NCBI GenBank assembly: GCA_025363205.1
Contig: JANYEI010000230.1
Span: 1-39,814 of the forward strand
DNA: 39,814 nucleotides
DNA from: Frigoribacterium sp.
Lineage (GTDB): Bacteria > Actinomycetota > Actinomycetes > Actinomycetales > Microbacteriaceae
Direction of reading: 5' to 3'
The position numbers and the translations under genes are program-made. Every line of letters begins with the position of its first letter. Within the stretch, counting starts at the first letter, position 1. This document shows, in pieces, positions 1-8,281 of the stretch. The notes beneath the pieces are model-generated. The model had not been told where the DNA came from. It saw only the letters and a list, made by a program, of their open reading frames with translations, and searched no databases.

Positions 1-19
1 GAGCACAGTGCGACGCAGG

Positions 20-1447
20 TCAGCGGCGGGCGGCCCACCACGAGCGCAGTCGCTCGGACGCGACATGCACTCCGAGGGGACCCTCTTCCAGCCGCAGTTC
101 GAGCAGGAACCGGTAGGCCTCTCCTACTTCGCGGCCGGGCCTGAGCCCGAGGATCACCATGATCTGCTCGCCGTCGAGGTCTGGGCGGATGGCGGCAAGC
201 TCTTCCTCCTGCCCCAGCGCCGCGATTCGCTGTTCCAGGTCGTCATATGCGAAAGACAAATGGTCGGCCTTGCGGCGATTGCGCGTCGTGACATCGGCCC
301 GCGTGAGCATGTGCAGGCGCTCGAGCAGCGGCCCGGCATCCCGCACGTACCGACGCACCGCTGAATCGCTCCAAGCACCCTCGGTGTAGCCGAAGAACCG
401 CAGATGCAACTCGATGAGTCGCGACACCGCCGTGACCGTGTCGTTGTCATAGCGGAGATCTTTCAGTCGCTTCTTCGCGAGCTTCGCACCGACCACATCG
501 TGGTGGTGAAAGGTGACGACTCCATCGCCCTCGGTGCGCTTGGTAGCAGGTTTGCCAATGTCGTGAAGAAGAGCCGCGAGGCGCAGCACCAGGTCTGGTG
601 CGTCACCCGGATGCCGAGACCTCTCAAGCTCGATTACCTGGTCGACCACGGTGAGGCTGTGCTGGTAGACGTCTTTGTGATGGAAGTGCTCGTCAATTTG
701 CAGCCTGAGCGCGGGTAACTCCGGCAGCACGATCGCCGCGATACCGGAGTCGACCAGCAACTCAAGACCCGGCCGCGGATTCGCCGAACTCAGGAGCTTG
801 CCGAGCTCTTCGCTCACCCGCTCCACGGAGATCATCGAGATGCGATCCGCGAGGGCGTGCAGCGCAAGGGCGGTAGGCGGCGCCACGGTGAAGCCCAGTT
901 GCGACGTGAAGCGGGCGGCCCGCATCATCCGGAGCGGATCATCGCCGAAGGAGTGCTCGGGGGCGCCCGGAGTGATAAGCCGTTTCGCGACCAGGTCTTC
1001 CAGCCCGCCGGAGGGGTCGACAAGCACGCGTTCGGGCAGCCGGAGGGCCATGGCATTGACAGTGAAGTCTCGGCGCACCAGATCAGCCTCGAGGGAGTCT
1101 CCGAACTGGACGATCGGCTTGCGGGTTGCTCCGTCGTAGGCATCGGATCGGTAGGTCGTGATCTCGACGGTGTGACCGTCGATGCGGGCGCCGATCGTCC
1201 CGAAGGCGCGGCCAATGTCCCAGTGAGCATCCGAAATCGGCTTCACCAGAGCCAGGATGTCATCGGGGCGCGCGTTGGTGGTGAAGTCGAGGTCGGCGAG
1301 CACACGGTCGAGGAACGCATCGCGCACCGGTCCGCCGACGAGTGCAAGCTCGAATCCGGCCGCCGCAAACGCCGCCGACAATCGCGAGATGTGGGGGGTG
1401 GATGCGAGGTCCGACAGTCGCTGAATTGCTGATGCGACGCTCTCCAT
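20..1447 (-). CDS. pcnA: CCA tRNA nucleotidyltransferase
   Basis: Adds or repairs the 3' CCA end of tRNAs in the cytoplasm. The 475-residue protein has a nucleotidyltransferase head with GGPVRD at residues 38-43 and the metal-binding pair DLD at 52-54. The conserved RRDFTVNAMA segment follows at 125-134, then DPLRMMRAARF at 170-180. A C-terminal HD phosphohydrolase-type domain carries HD at 295-296 (LLHDIGKP). Length fits actinobacterial class II CCA enzymes. The reading frame stays open upstream to 2161, but that part runs antisense through the next gene, so the ATG at 1447 is chosen. The three tRNA genes in the window lack an encoded CCA, consistent with need for this enzyme. It is divergent from the DUF6049 gene. 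In Mycobacterium a mutT-type gene lies between these two; none is present here. Confidence 0.95.
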   Translation of the reverse strand: MESVASAIQRLSDLASTPHISRLSAAFAAAGFELALVGGPVRDAFLDRVLADLDFTTNARPDDILALVKPISDAHWDIGRAFGTIGARIDGHTVEITTYRSDAYDGATRKPIVQFGDSLEADLVRRDFTVNAMALRLPERVLVDPSGGLEDLVAKRLITPGAPEHSFGDDPLRMMRAARFTSQLGFTVAPPTALALHALADRISMISVERVSEELGKLLSSANPRPGLELLVDSGIAAIVLPELPALRLQIDEHFHHKDVYQHSLTVVDQVIELERSRHPGDAPDLVLRLAALLHDIGKPATKRTEGDGVVTFHHHDVVGAKLAKKRLKDLRYDNDTVTAVSRLIELHLRFFGYTEGAWSDSAVRRYVRDAGPLLERLHMLTRADVTTRNRRKADHLSFAYDDLEQRIAALGQEEELAAIRPDLDGEQIMVILGLRPGREVGEAYRFLLELRLEEGPLGVHVASERLRSWWAARR

Positions 1448-1571
1448 GCCCCCCAGACTACCGGCGCGTCCGCTCAGGCACCGCAGTCGCACCTCAGGCG
1501 ACATCGATGCGCAAGACCCTAGAATCTCTGAAGGACGGCCGGGGCGCGGGCTTCGCCAATCCTCTTTAGCT
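1448..1571. promoter_or_regulatory. Divergent intergenic region with a -10 candidate
   Basis: This 124-bp gap separates pcnA (leftward) from the DUF6049-murJ pair (rightward). A TAGAAT hexamer at 1520-1525 could be the -10 element for the rightward operon, about 47 bases before its ATG. I see no convincing -35 at the right distance. Promoter assignment is inference. Confidence 0.35.
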
Positions 1572-3728
1572 ATGAGACTTATCACATTCTTTTTCGCGGT
1601 GGCCCTTGCCATCGGGGCTCTCGTCGCGCCCGGTGTCGGGCCCGCGCGTGCTGCGGATGACCCCACGGCGATACTCACCTTCGCTCCGTCCTCGAATGGA
1701 CTCCTCGCCCCCGGGCAGGATCTGCTGATCACCGGGACCGTTGCCAATCCGTCGACGAAATCCATCGCCGCCGGATCCGCGAGTATCCGTCTCAGTCGCT
1801 CGGCGGTGCGTTCTCGCTCCGAGCTTTCGAACTGGCTCGCTCCGTCCTCTACCTCCCGCGACGAGGCGCTCGGCAGCGAGGTGCTGACCGCCGCGACGCC
1901 AGAGGTTCCGGCGGGTCGCACAGTTCCCATGCAGTTCACCGTGCCGGCGGCGTCCATCAATTTTGGGACACAGTCCGCAGCTTGGGGAGCCCGGACTCTC
2001 GCCGTGCGGATTATGTCCGCCGGTTCTGAAGTCGGGCAGGTCCGCAGCAGCATCGTCTGGAATCCGGGCACTGGCGTGCAGTCGACGCGACTCGCTTTCG
2101 TGGTGCCACTCACCGTTCCGCAGAGTTCAGATGGCCTCATCCCCAGCGACCTGCTCGCCATCTACACCGCAGACGGGGGCCTCCTCGCTCTTCAGCTCGA
2201 CGCCGTATTCAACCAGCCGTCCATCGCGATCGCTATCGACCCACGCATCCTTGCCTCGATTCGTATTCTGGGAGATTCAGCGCCCCCCTCGGCCAGGACC
2301 TGGCTCAGGCGCCTCGAATCCGTCTCGAACGACACCTTCGCCCTGAGCTATGCCGACTCTGATCTCGCTGCGGCCAGCCAGGCGAAAGCGCCACGCACGC
2401 TTGCCCCGCTGAGCTTCCCCATCGATACGACACTGTTCCCCGGCTCTCCGAGCGCACCCCCGAGCGTCCAAGCGACCGCCACTCCGACGCCGGGTGCGAC
2501 CGGTGGTAGCGGCGGAACGACCGTGACTCCACTGCCAAATCCCGCGTCGCTGCAGTCCTTCGACTACACCCTGCCCGCGGTGGCGTGGCCGGTCAGTGGC
2601 AGTGTGGTCGAGGGAGACCTCGAAAGTTTCGAGACCGGAGGTCTCACCACGACGATCCTCGGTTCCGGCAATGTCAGTTACGGAGATCTGAGCTACACGC
2701 CGAGTTCCGCCGCTCTCGTCGGCAAGCACCCGGCGCTCGTCTCGGACGATTCCCTCTCGGCCTACCTGAACGCCGCGGTCGAGGCGTCGACACCTGCGCT
2801 CTGGGAAAAAGCGCTCTCAGAGCTATCGAGCGCGATAGCCGTCATCTCCGTCGAACGTCCCGCCGCAACGCGCACCCTCCTCGCCACCCTCGACCGCTCG
2901 CGACCCGGCTCCGACGCGCGACTGGTGCAGACGCTGAAAGCTCTGGCGACACTTCCGTGGGTAGCATCCGCTTCGCTCTCAGAGGCGGATGCCGCGTTTG
3001 GTAGTGGCTCGGCCGTGCTTCCCACCGCCGCCACCGTGACTCCACGACCCGAACCTGCGGAACGCATTTCGACCGTCGCCGCGCTCCTGGCCGCGGAAAC
3101 CACCGCTCGCAGCTTTTCCTCTGTGCTCGCCGATCCGACCAGGATCACCGGCGAGCGACGCCTCAGCCTTCTCGCCCTCCTATCGAATTCCTGGACCGGA
3201 TCCGAGACCTGGGCGACGGCCACGCAGAAGTATCTCGTCAAATCGAATCGGTATGTGACGAAATCAGTGACTATTGCCCGAAGTAGCGCGACCGTCTTCA
3301 CGTCTCGTAACAGTCCGCTTCCCATCACCGTGACCAACGAGCTGCCCTGGCCGGTCACCGTCTACGTAACCGTGCGTTCACCCTCAAACATCATCACCAT
3401 TGACAAAGACCGGGTCGAACTTGTCGTAGAGGCGCTATCCCAAGCGAAGACTGCCGTTCCGGTCACCTCCAACGCCAACGGACCGGTCACGCTCACGGTC
3501 TCGCTCTCGAGTGCCACCAACGTTCAGATCACCACGCCCACGACCATCGATGTTGACGTGCAGGCCGGATGGGAAACAGCCTTCACCGCTGTCGTCGCTG
3601 TGCTCGTCTTCGGGGTGTTCGGTTTCGGCATCTACCGAACGGTCGCCAAACGACGCAAGTCGAAGCGTGTGAGCGCTAGCCAAGAGCCGAACGGGAACGG
3701 TCCAAACCCCGGCCCCTCAACTTCATGA
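1572..3728 (+). CDS. DUF6049 family secreted/membrane-anchored protein
   Basis: The 718-residue protein starts with an Arg2 and a hydrophobic signal segment (residues 4-25) ending in ARA before ADD, so it is exported. A large extracytoplasmic region includes a low-complexity Pro/Thr/Gly linker near residue 310. One C-terminal transmembrane helix (about 672-688) is followed by a basic stop-transfer run RRKSKR and a short Gly/Asn/Pro-rich cytoplasmic tail. It is the positional counterpart of mycobacterial Rv3909, always next to murJ; the function is not established. The stop overlaps the murJ start by four bases (ATGA), implying translational coupling. The ATG at 1572 is chosen because it opens the signal peptide. 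The longer frame to 1446 would bury the signal sequence, although no clear Shine-Dalgarno sequence precedes 1572. A role in cell-envelope assembly is inferred from context. Confidence 0.85.
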   Translation: MRLITFFFAVALAIGALVAPGVGPARAADDPTAILTFAPSSNGLLAPGQDLLITGTVANPSTKSIAAGSASIRLSRSAVRSRSELSNWLAPSSTSRDEALGSEVLTAATPEVPAGRTVPMQFTVPAASINFGTQSAAWGARTLAVRIMSAGSEVGQVRSSIVWNPGTGVQSTRLAFVVPLTVPQSSDGLIPSDLLAIYTADGGLLALQLDAVFNQPSIAIAIDPRILASIRILGDSAPPSARTWLRRLESVSNDTFALSYADSDLAAASQAKAPRTLAPLSFPIDTTLFPGSPSAPPSVQATATPTPGATGGSGGTTVTPLPNPASLQSFDYTLPAVAWPVSGSVVEGDLESFETGGLTTTILGSGNVSYGDLSYTPSSAALVGKHPALVSDDSLSAYLNAAVEASTPALWEKALSELSSAIAVISVERPAATRTLLATLDRSRPGSDARLVQTLKALATLPWVASASLSEADAAFGSGSAVLPTAATVTPRPEPAERISTVAALLAAETTARSFSSVLADPTRITGERRLSLLALLSNSWTGSETWATATQKYLVKSNRYVTKSVTIARSSATVFTSRNSPLPITVTNELPWPVTVYVTVRSPSNIITIDKDRVELVVEALSQAKTAVPVTSNANGPVTLTVSLSSATNVQITTPTTIDVDVQAGWETAFTAVVAVLVFGVFGFGIYRTVAKRRKSKRVSASQEPNGNGPNPGPSTS

Positions 3729-5383
3729 CGACCGCCGAACGCAGTGCGGCGGCCCCGGGTGGAATGGGGCGCGCGAGCGCAATCCTCGCTGCCGGCACCA
3801 TCGTGTCGCGTGTGCTCGGTTTCGTGCGCACCATTGTTCTTGCTGCGGCCATCGGCACATTCGCGGCTGGCGATACCTTCGCCATCGGTAATCAATTGCC
3901 GAACAACATCTACGCACTCGTCGCGGGTGGTGTTTTGAGCGCAGTACTCGTGCCGCAGATTGTGCGCGCCGCGGCCCATCATGACGGTGGCCAGCAGTTC
4001 ATCAATCGTGTCGTCACCCTCGGGATTATGGTCTTCGCGGTGGTCACTCTCGCAGCGACCCTTGCGGCCCCCGCTCTCGTCGCTCTCTATGCGAATCCGT
4101 CGAGTAGTGGACGCGGCTTCACCCCGGAGGCGCTGGCCCTTGCCACCGCCTTCGCCTACTGGTGTCTTCCCCAGATTTTCTTCTATGCGCTCTATAGCCT
4201 CCTCAGCGAAGTGCTCAACGCCCGTCGTGTTTTCGGGCCATTCACCTGGGCGCCGGCACTCAACAACGTCGTCAGTATCGCCGGGCTCGTTCTCTTCATG
4301 GCCCTGTTCGGTGCCAAGGCCTCCAATGGCGCTGTCGCCGATTGGGATGCCGGAAAGGTTGCGATACTCGGGGCAATCACAACGCTTGCGGTCGCGGCCC
4401 AGGCGCTCATCCTGTTCCTCTTCTGGCGGCGTTCCGGGCTGCACTATCGCCCTGATTTCCACTGGCGTGGGGTGGGACTGGCCGCGACGGGAAAAGCCGC
4501 CGGGTGGCTCTTCGGAATGATCCTCATCACGCAGATCGCCGGCGTCTTCCAGAGTCGTGTCGCATCGATCGCCTCTGGCCAGGACGCGTCGGTCTCGGTG
4601 CTGCAATACAGCTGGCTCATCTTCATGCTGCCGCATTCGGTCATCGCGGTTTCGATCGCCACCGTCTACTTCACCCGGATGAGTGGGCATGCCAGCGCCG
4701 GGGACCTCGCCGGAATGCGCACAGACCTCTCGGCCTCACTGCGGTCCATTGGGCTTCTCATCGTGTTCGCAGCGGTTGCGCTGTCGATCGTCGCCTACCC
4801 GTTCGCCCGACTTTTCACCTCGGGATTCTCAAACGTGCAGTCGATGGGCAATGTGTTGCTCGCATTCCTGCCCGGGCTAATCCTGTTCAGTGCTCTTTTC
4901 GTGCTCCAGCGGGTGTTTTACGCACTTGGGGACACACGCACCCCGTTTTTCATGCAGTGCGTGCAGTCCGGATTCTTCATCGTTGGCGCCCTCCTGTGTG
5001 GAGCCCTCCTGCCCAAGGAATGGATCGGCGTCGGAATTGCTGCGGTAACCTCCATAGCCGGTAGCGCTCAGGCGATCGTTGCCATCGTTCTCGTTCGTAA
5101 GCGGATCGGCGGCATCGACGGTCGGCTAGTGCTCCGCCGGCACGTGCAGTACCTGTTGTTCGCTCTGGTCGCCGGTGCGGTCGGCTTCGGCGTTCTTGCG
5201 CTCTTCGGGGGGCTGTCACCGACTGGTTTCGCGTTGTCCGGCGGTGCACCGGCATTCGCGTCGATAGCGGCGGACATTGTGGTGATGTCCGCCGTCTACT
5301 TCGGACTTCTCGCGGCATTCCGAAATCCCGAGCTCACCACCGTCACCAGCACTCTCACTTCCCGGTTCCGGCGCGGGCGCTAG
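3725..5383 (+). CDS. murJ: Lipid II flippase MurJ (MviN family)
   Basis: Integral membrane protein of the MATE-like MurJ/MviN fold, predicted to flip lipid-linked peptidoglycan precursor across the cytoplasmic membrane. The sequence is hydrophobic throughout its 552 residues, in the range of the 14-helix family core. The conserved N-terminal SRVLGFVR motif is at 28-35, and the central AGVFQSRVASIASG region is also typical. It lacks the long C-terminal pseudokinase and extracellular extension of mycobacterial MviN, so the PknB-dependent FhaA recruitment described there cannot work in the same way. It is translationally coupled to the upstream DUF6049 gene. Downstream, sigM, found here in Mycobacterium, is absent and trxB follows directly. 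Confidence 0.95.
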   Translation: MTTAERSAAAPGGMGRASAILAAGTIVSRVLGFVRTIVLAAAIGTFAAGDTFAIGNQLPNNIYALVAGGVLSAVLVPQIVRAAAHHDGGQQFINRVVTLGIMVFAVVTLAATLAAPALVALYANPSSSGRGFTPEALALATAFAYWCLPQIFFYALYSLLSEVLNARRVFGPFTWAPALNNVVSIAGLVLFMALFGAKASNGAVADWDAGKVAILGAITTLAVAAQALILFLFWRRSGLHYRPDFHWRGVGLAATGKAAGWLFGMILITQIAGVFQSRVASIASGQDASVSVLQYSWLIFMLPHSVIAVSIATVYFTRMSGHASAGDLAGMRTDLSASLRSIGLLIVFAAVALSIVAYPFARLFTSGFSNVQSMGNVLLAFLPGLILFSALFVLQRVFYALGDTRTPFFMQCVQSGFFIVGALLCGALLPKEWIGVGIAAVTSIAGSAQAIVAIVLVRKRIGGIDGRLVLRRHVQYLLFALVAGAVGFGVLALFGGLSPTGFALSGGAPAFASIAADIVVMSAVYFGLLAAFRNPELTTVTSTLTSRFRRGR

Positions 5384-5410
5384 GGCGCTTTGCCGCCGCA
5401 CAGATTTTCT

Positions 5411-5436
5411 GGAATATCGTACGAATAGGATGTGTT
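5411..5436 (+). promoter_or_regulatory. SigR/SigH-type promoter of trxBA
   Basis: GGAAT at 5411-5415, exactly 18 bases, then GTT at 5434-5436. This matches the GGAAT-N18-GTT consensus established for the disulfide-stress ECF sigma factors SigR (Streptomyces) and SigH (Mycobacterium), of which trxBA is a classic target. Transcription would start near 5443, leaving a leader of about 50 bases before the trxB TTG. The match is seen directly; use by a SigR-like factor is inference, since no sigma gene is in the window. Confidence 0.75.
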
Positions 5437-5493
5437 CTACCCCTGAGGGACGGGAATAAACCGAACCCATGCCACCCAAGGAGTTGTGGGAAG

Positions 5494-6471
5494 TTGCGCC
5501 AAACCATCATCATCGGGTCCGGTCCTGCCGGTTACACCGCTGCAATCTATGCTGCTCGAGCCAACCTTCGCCCCCTGCTCATCGCGAGTTCGGTCGAGGC
5601 CGGCGGCGAGCTCATGAAGACCACGGAGGTAGAAAACTACCCGGGCTTCCCCGAGGGCATAATGGGGCCGGATCTCATGGCCGCGTTTCAAGCGCAGGCC
5701 GAGCGATTCGGCACCGAGATCGTGCTCGACGACGTGACATCCCTCGAACTCAGCGGTGACGTCAAGACCGTCACCCTCGGCAACGGCGAGGTGCACGAGG
5801 CCCTGTCCGTGATCTTCGCCACCGGTTCCGCCTACCGCAAGCTTGGGCTGGACGATGAAGAGCGACTCAGCGGCCACGGCGTCTCGTGGTGCGCTACCTG
5901 CGACGGCTTCTTCTTCCGCAAAAAGACCATCGCGGTCGTCGGTGGAGGCGACTCGGCGATGGAGGAGGCCAACTTCCTCACGAAGTTTGCCGACAAGGTC
6001 TATGTGATCCACCGCAGTGGGGCTCTCCGCGCCTCCAAGACGATGCAGGACCGCTCTTTCGAGAATCCCAAGATCGAGTTTTTGTTCAACCAGACCGTCG
6101 AACATATCTATGGCGAATCTGCGGTCACGGGTGTTGGCCTCCGCAACACCGTGGATGGCACGGAGACGACACTTGACCTCAGCGGACTGTTCATCGCGAT
6201 CGGTGCCGACCCGCGCACGCACCTAGTGCACGGCATGCTCGACTTCACAGCAGAAGGCACCATCGCCGTCGAGGGACGCAGCTCGCGCACGAACCTTCCT
6301 GGGGTGTTCGCGGCGGGCGACGTGCTCGATCCCACTTACCGCCAGGCCGTCACGGCCGCCGGATCCGGAACAGTTGCCGCTCTCGACGCCGAGCACTATC
6401 TGGCGTCGCTCCCAAAAGACCTGCTGGCGAAGGCGATCGCTGACGCCACACCCGCAACAGTGTCAGCCTGA
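5494..6471 (+). CDS. trxB: Thioredoxin-disulfide reductase
   Basis: Flavoenzyme that reduces thioredoxin with NADPH in the cytoplasm. The 325-residue protein shows the FAD-binding GSGPAGYTAA at 8-17, the redox-active CATC at 133-136, the NADPH-binding GGGDSAMEEA at 150-159, and the C-terminal FAD motif GVFAAGDV. The length is standard for low-molecular-weight bacterial TrxB. The start is a TTG at 5494 with AAGGAG at 5478-5483, ten bases upstream. Neighbouring ATG and GTG codons are out of frame. It lies 28 bases before trxA and forms an operon with it under the GGAAT-N18-GTT promoter. Confidence 0.97.
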   Translation: MRQTIIIGSGPAGYTAAIYAARANLRPLLIASSVEAGGELMKTTEVENYPGFPEGIMGPDLMAAFQAQAERFGTEIVLDDVTSLELSGDVKTVTLGNGEVHEALSVIFATGSAYRKLGLDDEERLSGHGVSWCATCDGFFFRKKTIAVVGGGDSAMEEANFLTKFADKVYVIHRSGALRASKTMQDRSFENPKIEFLFNQTVEHIYGESAVTGVGLRNTVDGTETTLDLSGLFIAIGADPRTHLVHGMLDFTAEGTIAVEGRSSRTNLPGVFAAGDVLDPTYRQAVTAAGSGTVAALDAEHYLASLPKDLLAKAIADATPATVSA

Positions 6472-6499
6472 AAACTACCTTCACGAAAGAGAGAAACCC

Positions 6500-6826
6500 A
6501 TGTCAACCGCTAAAAATGTGACCGATGCCAGCTTCCAGGCCGACGTACTTGACTCAGAAAAGCTCGTACTCGTGGACTTTTGGGCCGAATGGTGCGGCCC
6601 GTGTCGCGCCGTCAGCCCGATCCTTGACCAGATCGCCGCCGAGCACGCCGACAAAATCGAGCTCGTGAAAGTGAACGTCGACGACAACATGCAGATCGCG
6701 GCAAAGTACCAGATCACGTCGATCCCCGCCATGAAGCTGTTCAAGGGTGGCGAGGTCGTCAAGAGCGTCATCGGCGCCAAGCCAAAGCCCGCCCTCGAGG
6801 CAGACTTTGCGGAGTGGCTCAAATAG
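6500..6826 (+). CDS. trxA: Thioredoxin
   Basis: Small cytoplasmic protein-disulfide reductant of 108 residues with the canonical WCGPC active site at 31-35 and the cis-Pro region TSIPAMKLF. It is the substrate of the adjacent TrxB. The ATG at 6500 follows a GAAAGAGAG purine run suited to ribosome binding. A reading frame that opens earlier (6374) overlaps trxB out of frame and is not part of the protein. The last codons and stop are contained in a 17-bp unit that is perfectly duplicated immediately downstream. Confidence 0.97.
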   Translation: MSTAKNVTDASFQADVLDSEKLVLVDFWAEWCGPCRAVSPILDQIAAEHADKIELVKVNVDDNMQIAAKYQITSIPAMKLFKGGEVVKSVIGAKPKPALEADFAEWLK

Positions 6827-6849
6827 CCCAGCGGCTCAAATAGCCCAGC
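6816..6849. repeat. Perfect 17-bp tandem duplication across the trxA stop
   Basis: GGCTCAAATAGCCCAGC occurs at 6816-6832 and again at 6833-6849, with a degraded partial third copy after it. The first copy carries the end of trxA (Gly? no: the frame reads through Leu-Lys then TAG). The second copy carries the same TAG in a different frame, because 17 is not a multiple of three. It looks like a recent replication-slippage event with no coding effect. Confidence 0.85.
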
Positions 6850-6877
6850 GTCTCAAGTGAGCCGCTGACTCATTGCC

Positions 6878-6908
6878 GGCCCGTTCACCGAAGGGTGAGC
6901 GGGCCTTT
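6878..6908 (+). terminator. Intrinsic terminator after trxA
   Basis: A 12-bp stem at 6878-6889 pairs with 6894-6905, with one G-T type mismatch. The loop is GAAG and a short TTT follows. It closes the trxBA operon before the aminotransferase gene. The T tract is short, as is common in high-GC actinobacteria. Confidence 0.75.
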
Positions 6909-6961
6909 GCGATACCCCGACTATTCTTGAATTTCCACCCCATCGACCGACGCGGAATCCC

Positions 6962-8278
6962 ATGACACACGACGGAACGAACGAAGGTACGAACTTCGAT
7001 CCCTGGTATGACCGGTACGCCGACCGCACCGCCGGGCTCAGTGCCTCAGAAGTGCGCGCACTGTTCGCGGTGGCCTCCCGCCCCGAGGTTGTCTCGCTCG
7101 CCGGGGGAATGCCGTTCGTGGCCGGGCTTCCCTCGGAACTCATCGCGGGTGCCTTCGAGCGAATGATGGCGACGCAGGGTTTGCAGGCGCTGCAATACAG
7201 TTCCGGGCAGGGCATCCCAGCGCTCCGTGAGCAGATCCTCGAGGTGATGGCGCTGGAGGGGATCCGCGCGAGTGTTGACGACGTTGTCGTCACCACCGGA
7301 TCCCAGCATGCTCTCGAGCTCGTCACGAAACTCTTCATCAATCCAGGCGACGTTGTACTTGCAGAGGGCCCGAGCTACGTCACGGCAATGGTCGTGTTCA
7401 ACTCTTTCCAGGCTGACATCACCCATGTTCCGATGGATGAGCATGGGTTGATCCCCGAGGCGCTCCGGTCGACGATTTCTCGCCTGAAGGCTGTCGGCAA
7501 GACCATCAAGTTTCTCTATACGATCCCCTCGTTTAGCAATCCGGCCGGAGTGACACTCACCTGGGAGCGACGCCTCGAGATCCTCGAGATTTGCCGGGCC
7601 AATGACATTCTCGTGCTGGAAGACAACCCCTACGGGTTGCTCTACTTCGATTCGCCCCCTCCCCAGGCAATGCGATCGGTCGACGAAGACGGAGTCGTCT
7701 ACCTCGGCACCTTCTCGAAGACCCTCGCTCCCGGCTTCCGGGTGGGGTGGGCACTCGCGCCCCACGCGATTCGCGAGAAACTGATCCTCGCTAACGAAGC
7801 GGCTGTGCTCTCGCCGAGTTCATTCGGCCAGCTCATGATCTCCGAATATCTGGCCACCGCGGATTGGAAGGGCCAGATCAACACCTTCCGCGATATCTAT
7901 CGCGACCGACGCGACGCCATGCTCGCTGCTCTCGCCGAATATCTGCCGCAGCTCTCCTGGACGGTGCCCACCGGCGGCTTTTACGTGTGGGTTACCCTGC
8001 CCGACCACATGGACTCCAAGGCGATGCTCCCCCGCGCGGTCAAGGAGCTGGTCGCCTACACGCCGGGTACCGCCTTTTATGCCGACGGTAGTGGCCGCAA
8101 CAACATCCGACTCTCGTTCTGTTACCCCACACCAGAGTTCATCCGGGAGGGCATCCGCCGACTGTCCGTTGTCATCAACGGGGAGCTCGACCTGCTCAGC
8201 ACCTTCTCGCAGACCTCGCCGCTGGCGACCATCCCTCTCAAGCTGGGCATTGCCAGCCCCCCGTCGAACATCGGTTAG
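6962..8278 (+). CDS. PLP-dependent aminotransferase, fold type I (2-aminoadipate/LysN-like)
   Basis: The 438-residue protein has features of class I/II aminotransferases related to LysN and the catalytic half of MocR proteins. These are the substrate-loop VSLAGGMPF near 44-52, NPAG at 193-196, DNPYG at 221-225 and the PLP lysine in SKT (K253), followed by GFRVGW. No N-terminal GntR DNA-binding domain is present, so it is an enzyme rather than a MocR regulator. The substrate cannot be told from sequence. A gene of this kind is often found beside parB in Actinobacteria. It lies three bases before ddl, so the two are co-transcribed; a link to amino-acid supply for the cell wall is only inference. 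Confidence 0.88.
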   Translation: MTHDGTNEGTNFDPWYDRYADRTAGLSASEVRALFAVASRPEVVSLAGGMPFVAGLPSELIAGAFERMMATQGLQALQYSSGQGIPALREQILEVMALEGIRASVDDVVVTTGSQHALELVTKLFINPGDVVLAEGPSYVTAMVVFNSFQADITHVPMDEHGLIPEALRSTISRLKAVGKTIKFLYTIPSFSNPAGVTLTWERRLEILEICRANDILVLEDNPYGLLYFDSPPPQAMRSVDEDGVVYLGTFSKTLAPGFRVGWALAPHAIREKLILANEAAVLSPSSFGQLMISEYLATADWKGQINTFRDIYRDRRDAMLAALAEYLPQLSWTVPTGGFYVWVTLPDHMDSKAMLPRAVKELVAYTPGTAFYADGSGRNNIRLSFCYPTPEFIREGIRRLSVVINGELDLLSTFSQTSPLATIPLKLGIASPPSNIG

Positions 8279-8281
8279 TCG

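Noticed and set aside
1448-2161. N-terminal extension of the CCA-adding enzyme frame
   Set aside because: The extension runs antisense through the signal peptide and first part of the DUF6049 gene and has no nucleotidyltransferase features. The enzyme begins naturally at the ATG at 1447.
3632-4690. 352-codon open frame antisense to murJ, rich in Asp, Glu, Arg and Gly
   Set aside because: Charged low-complexity composition typical of the antisense of a hydrophobic membrane protein; no motif seen.
6962-8278. MocR/PdxR-type transcription regulator
   Set aside because: The aminotransferase half is present but there is no GntR-type DNA-binding domain at the N-terminus.
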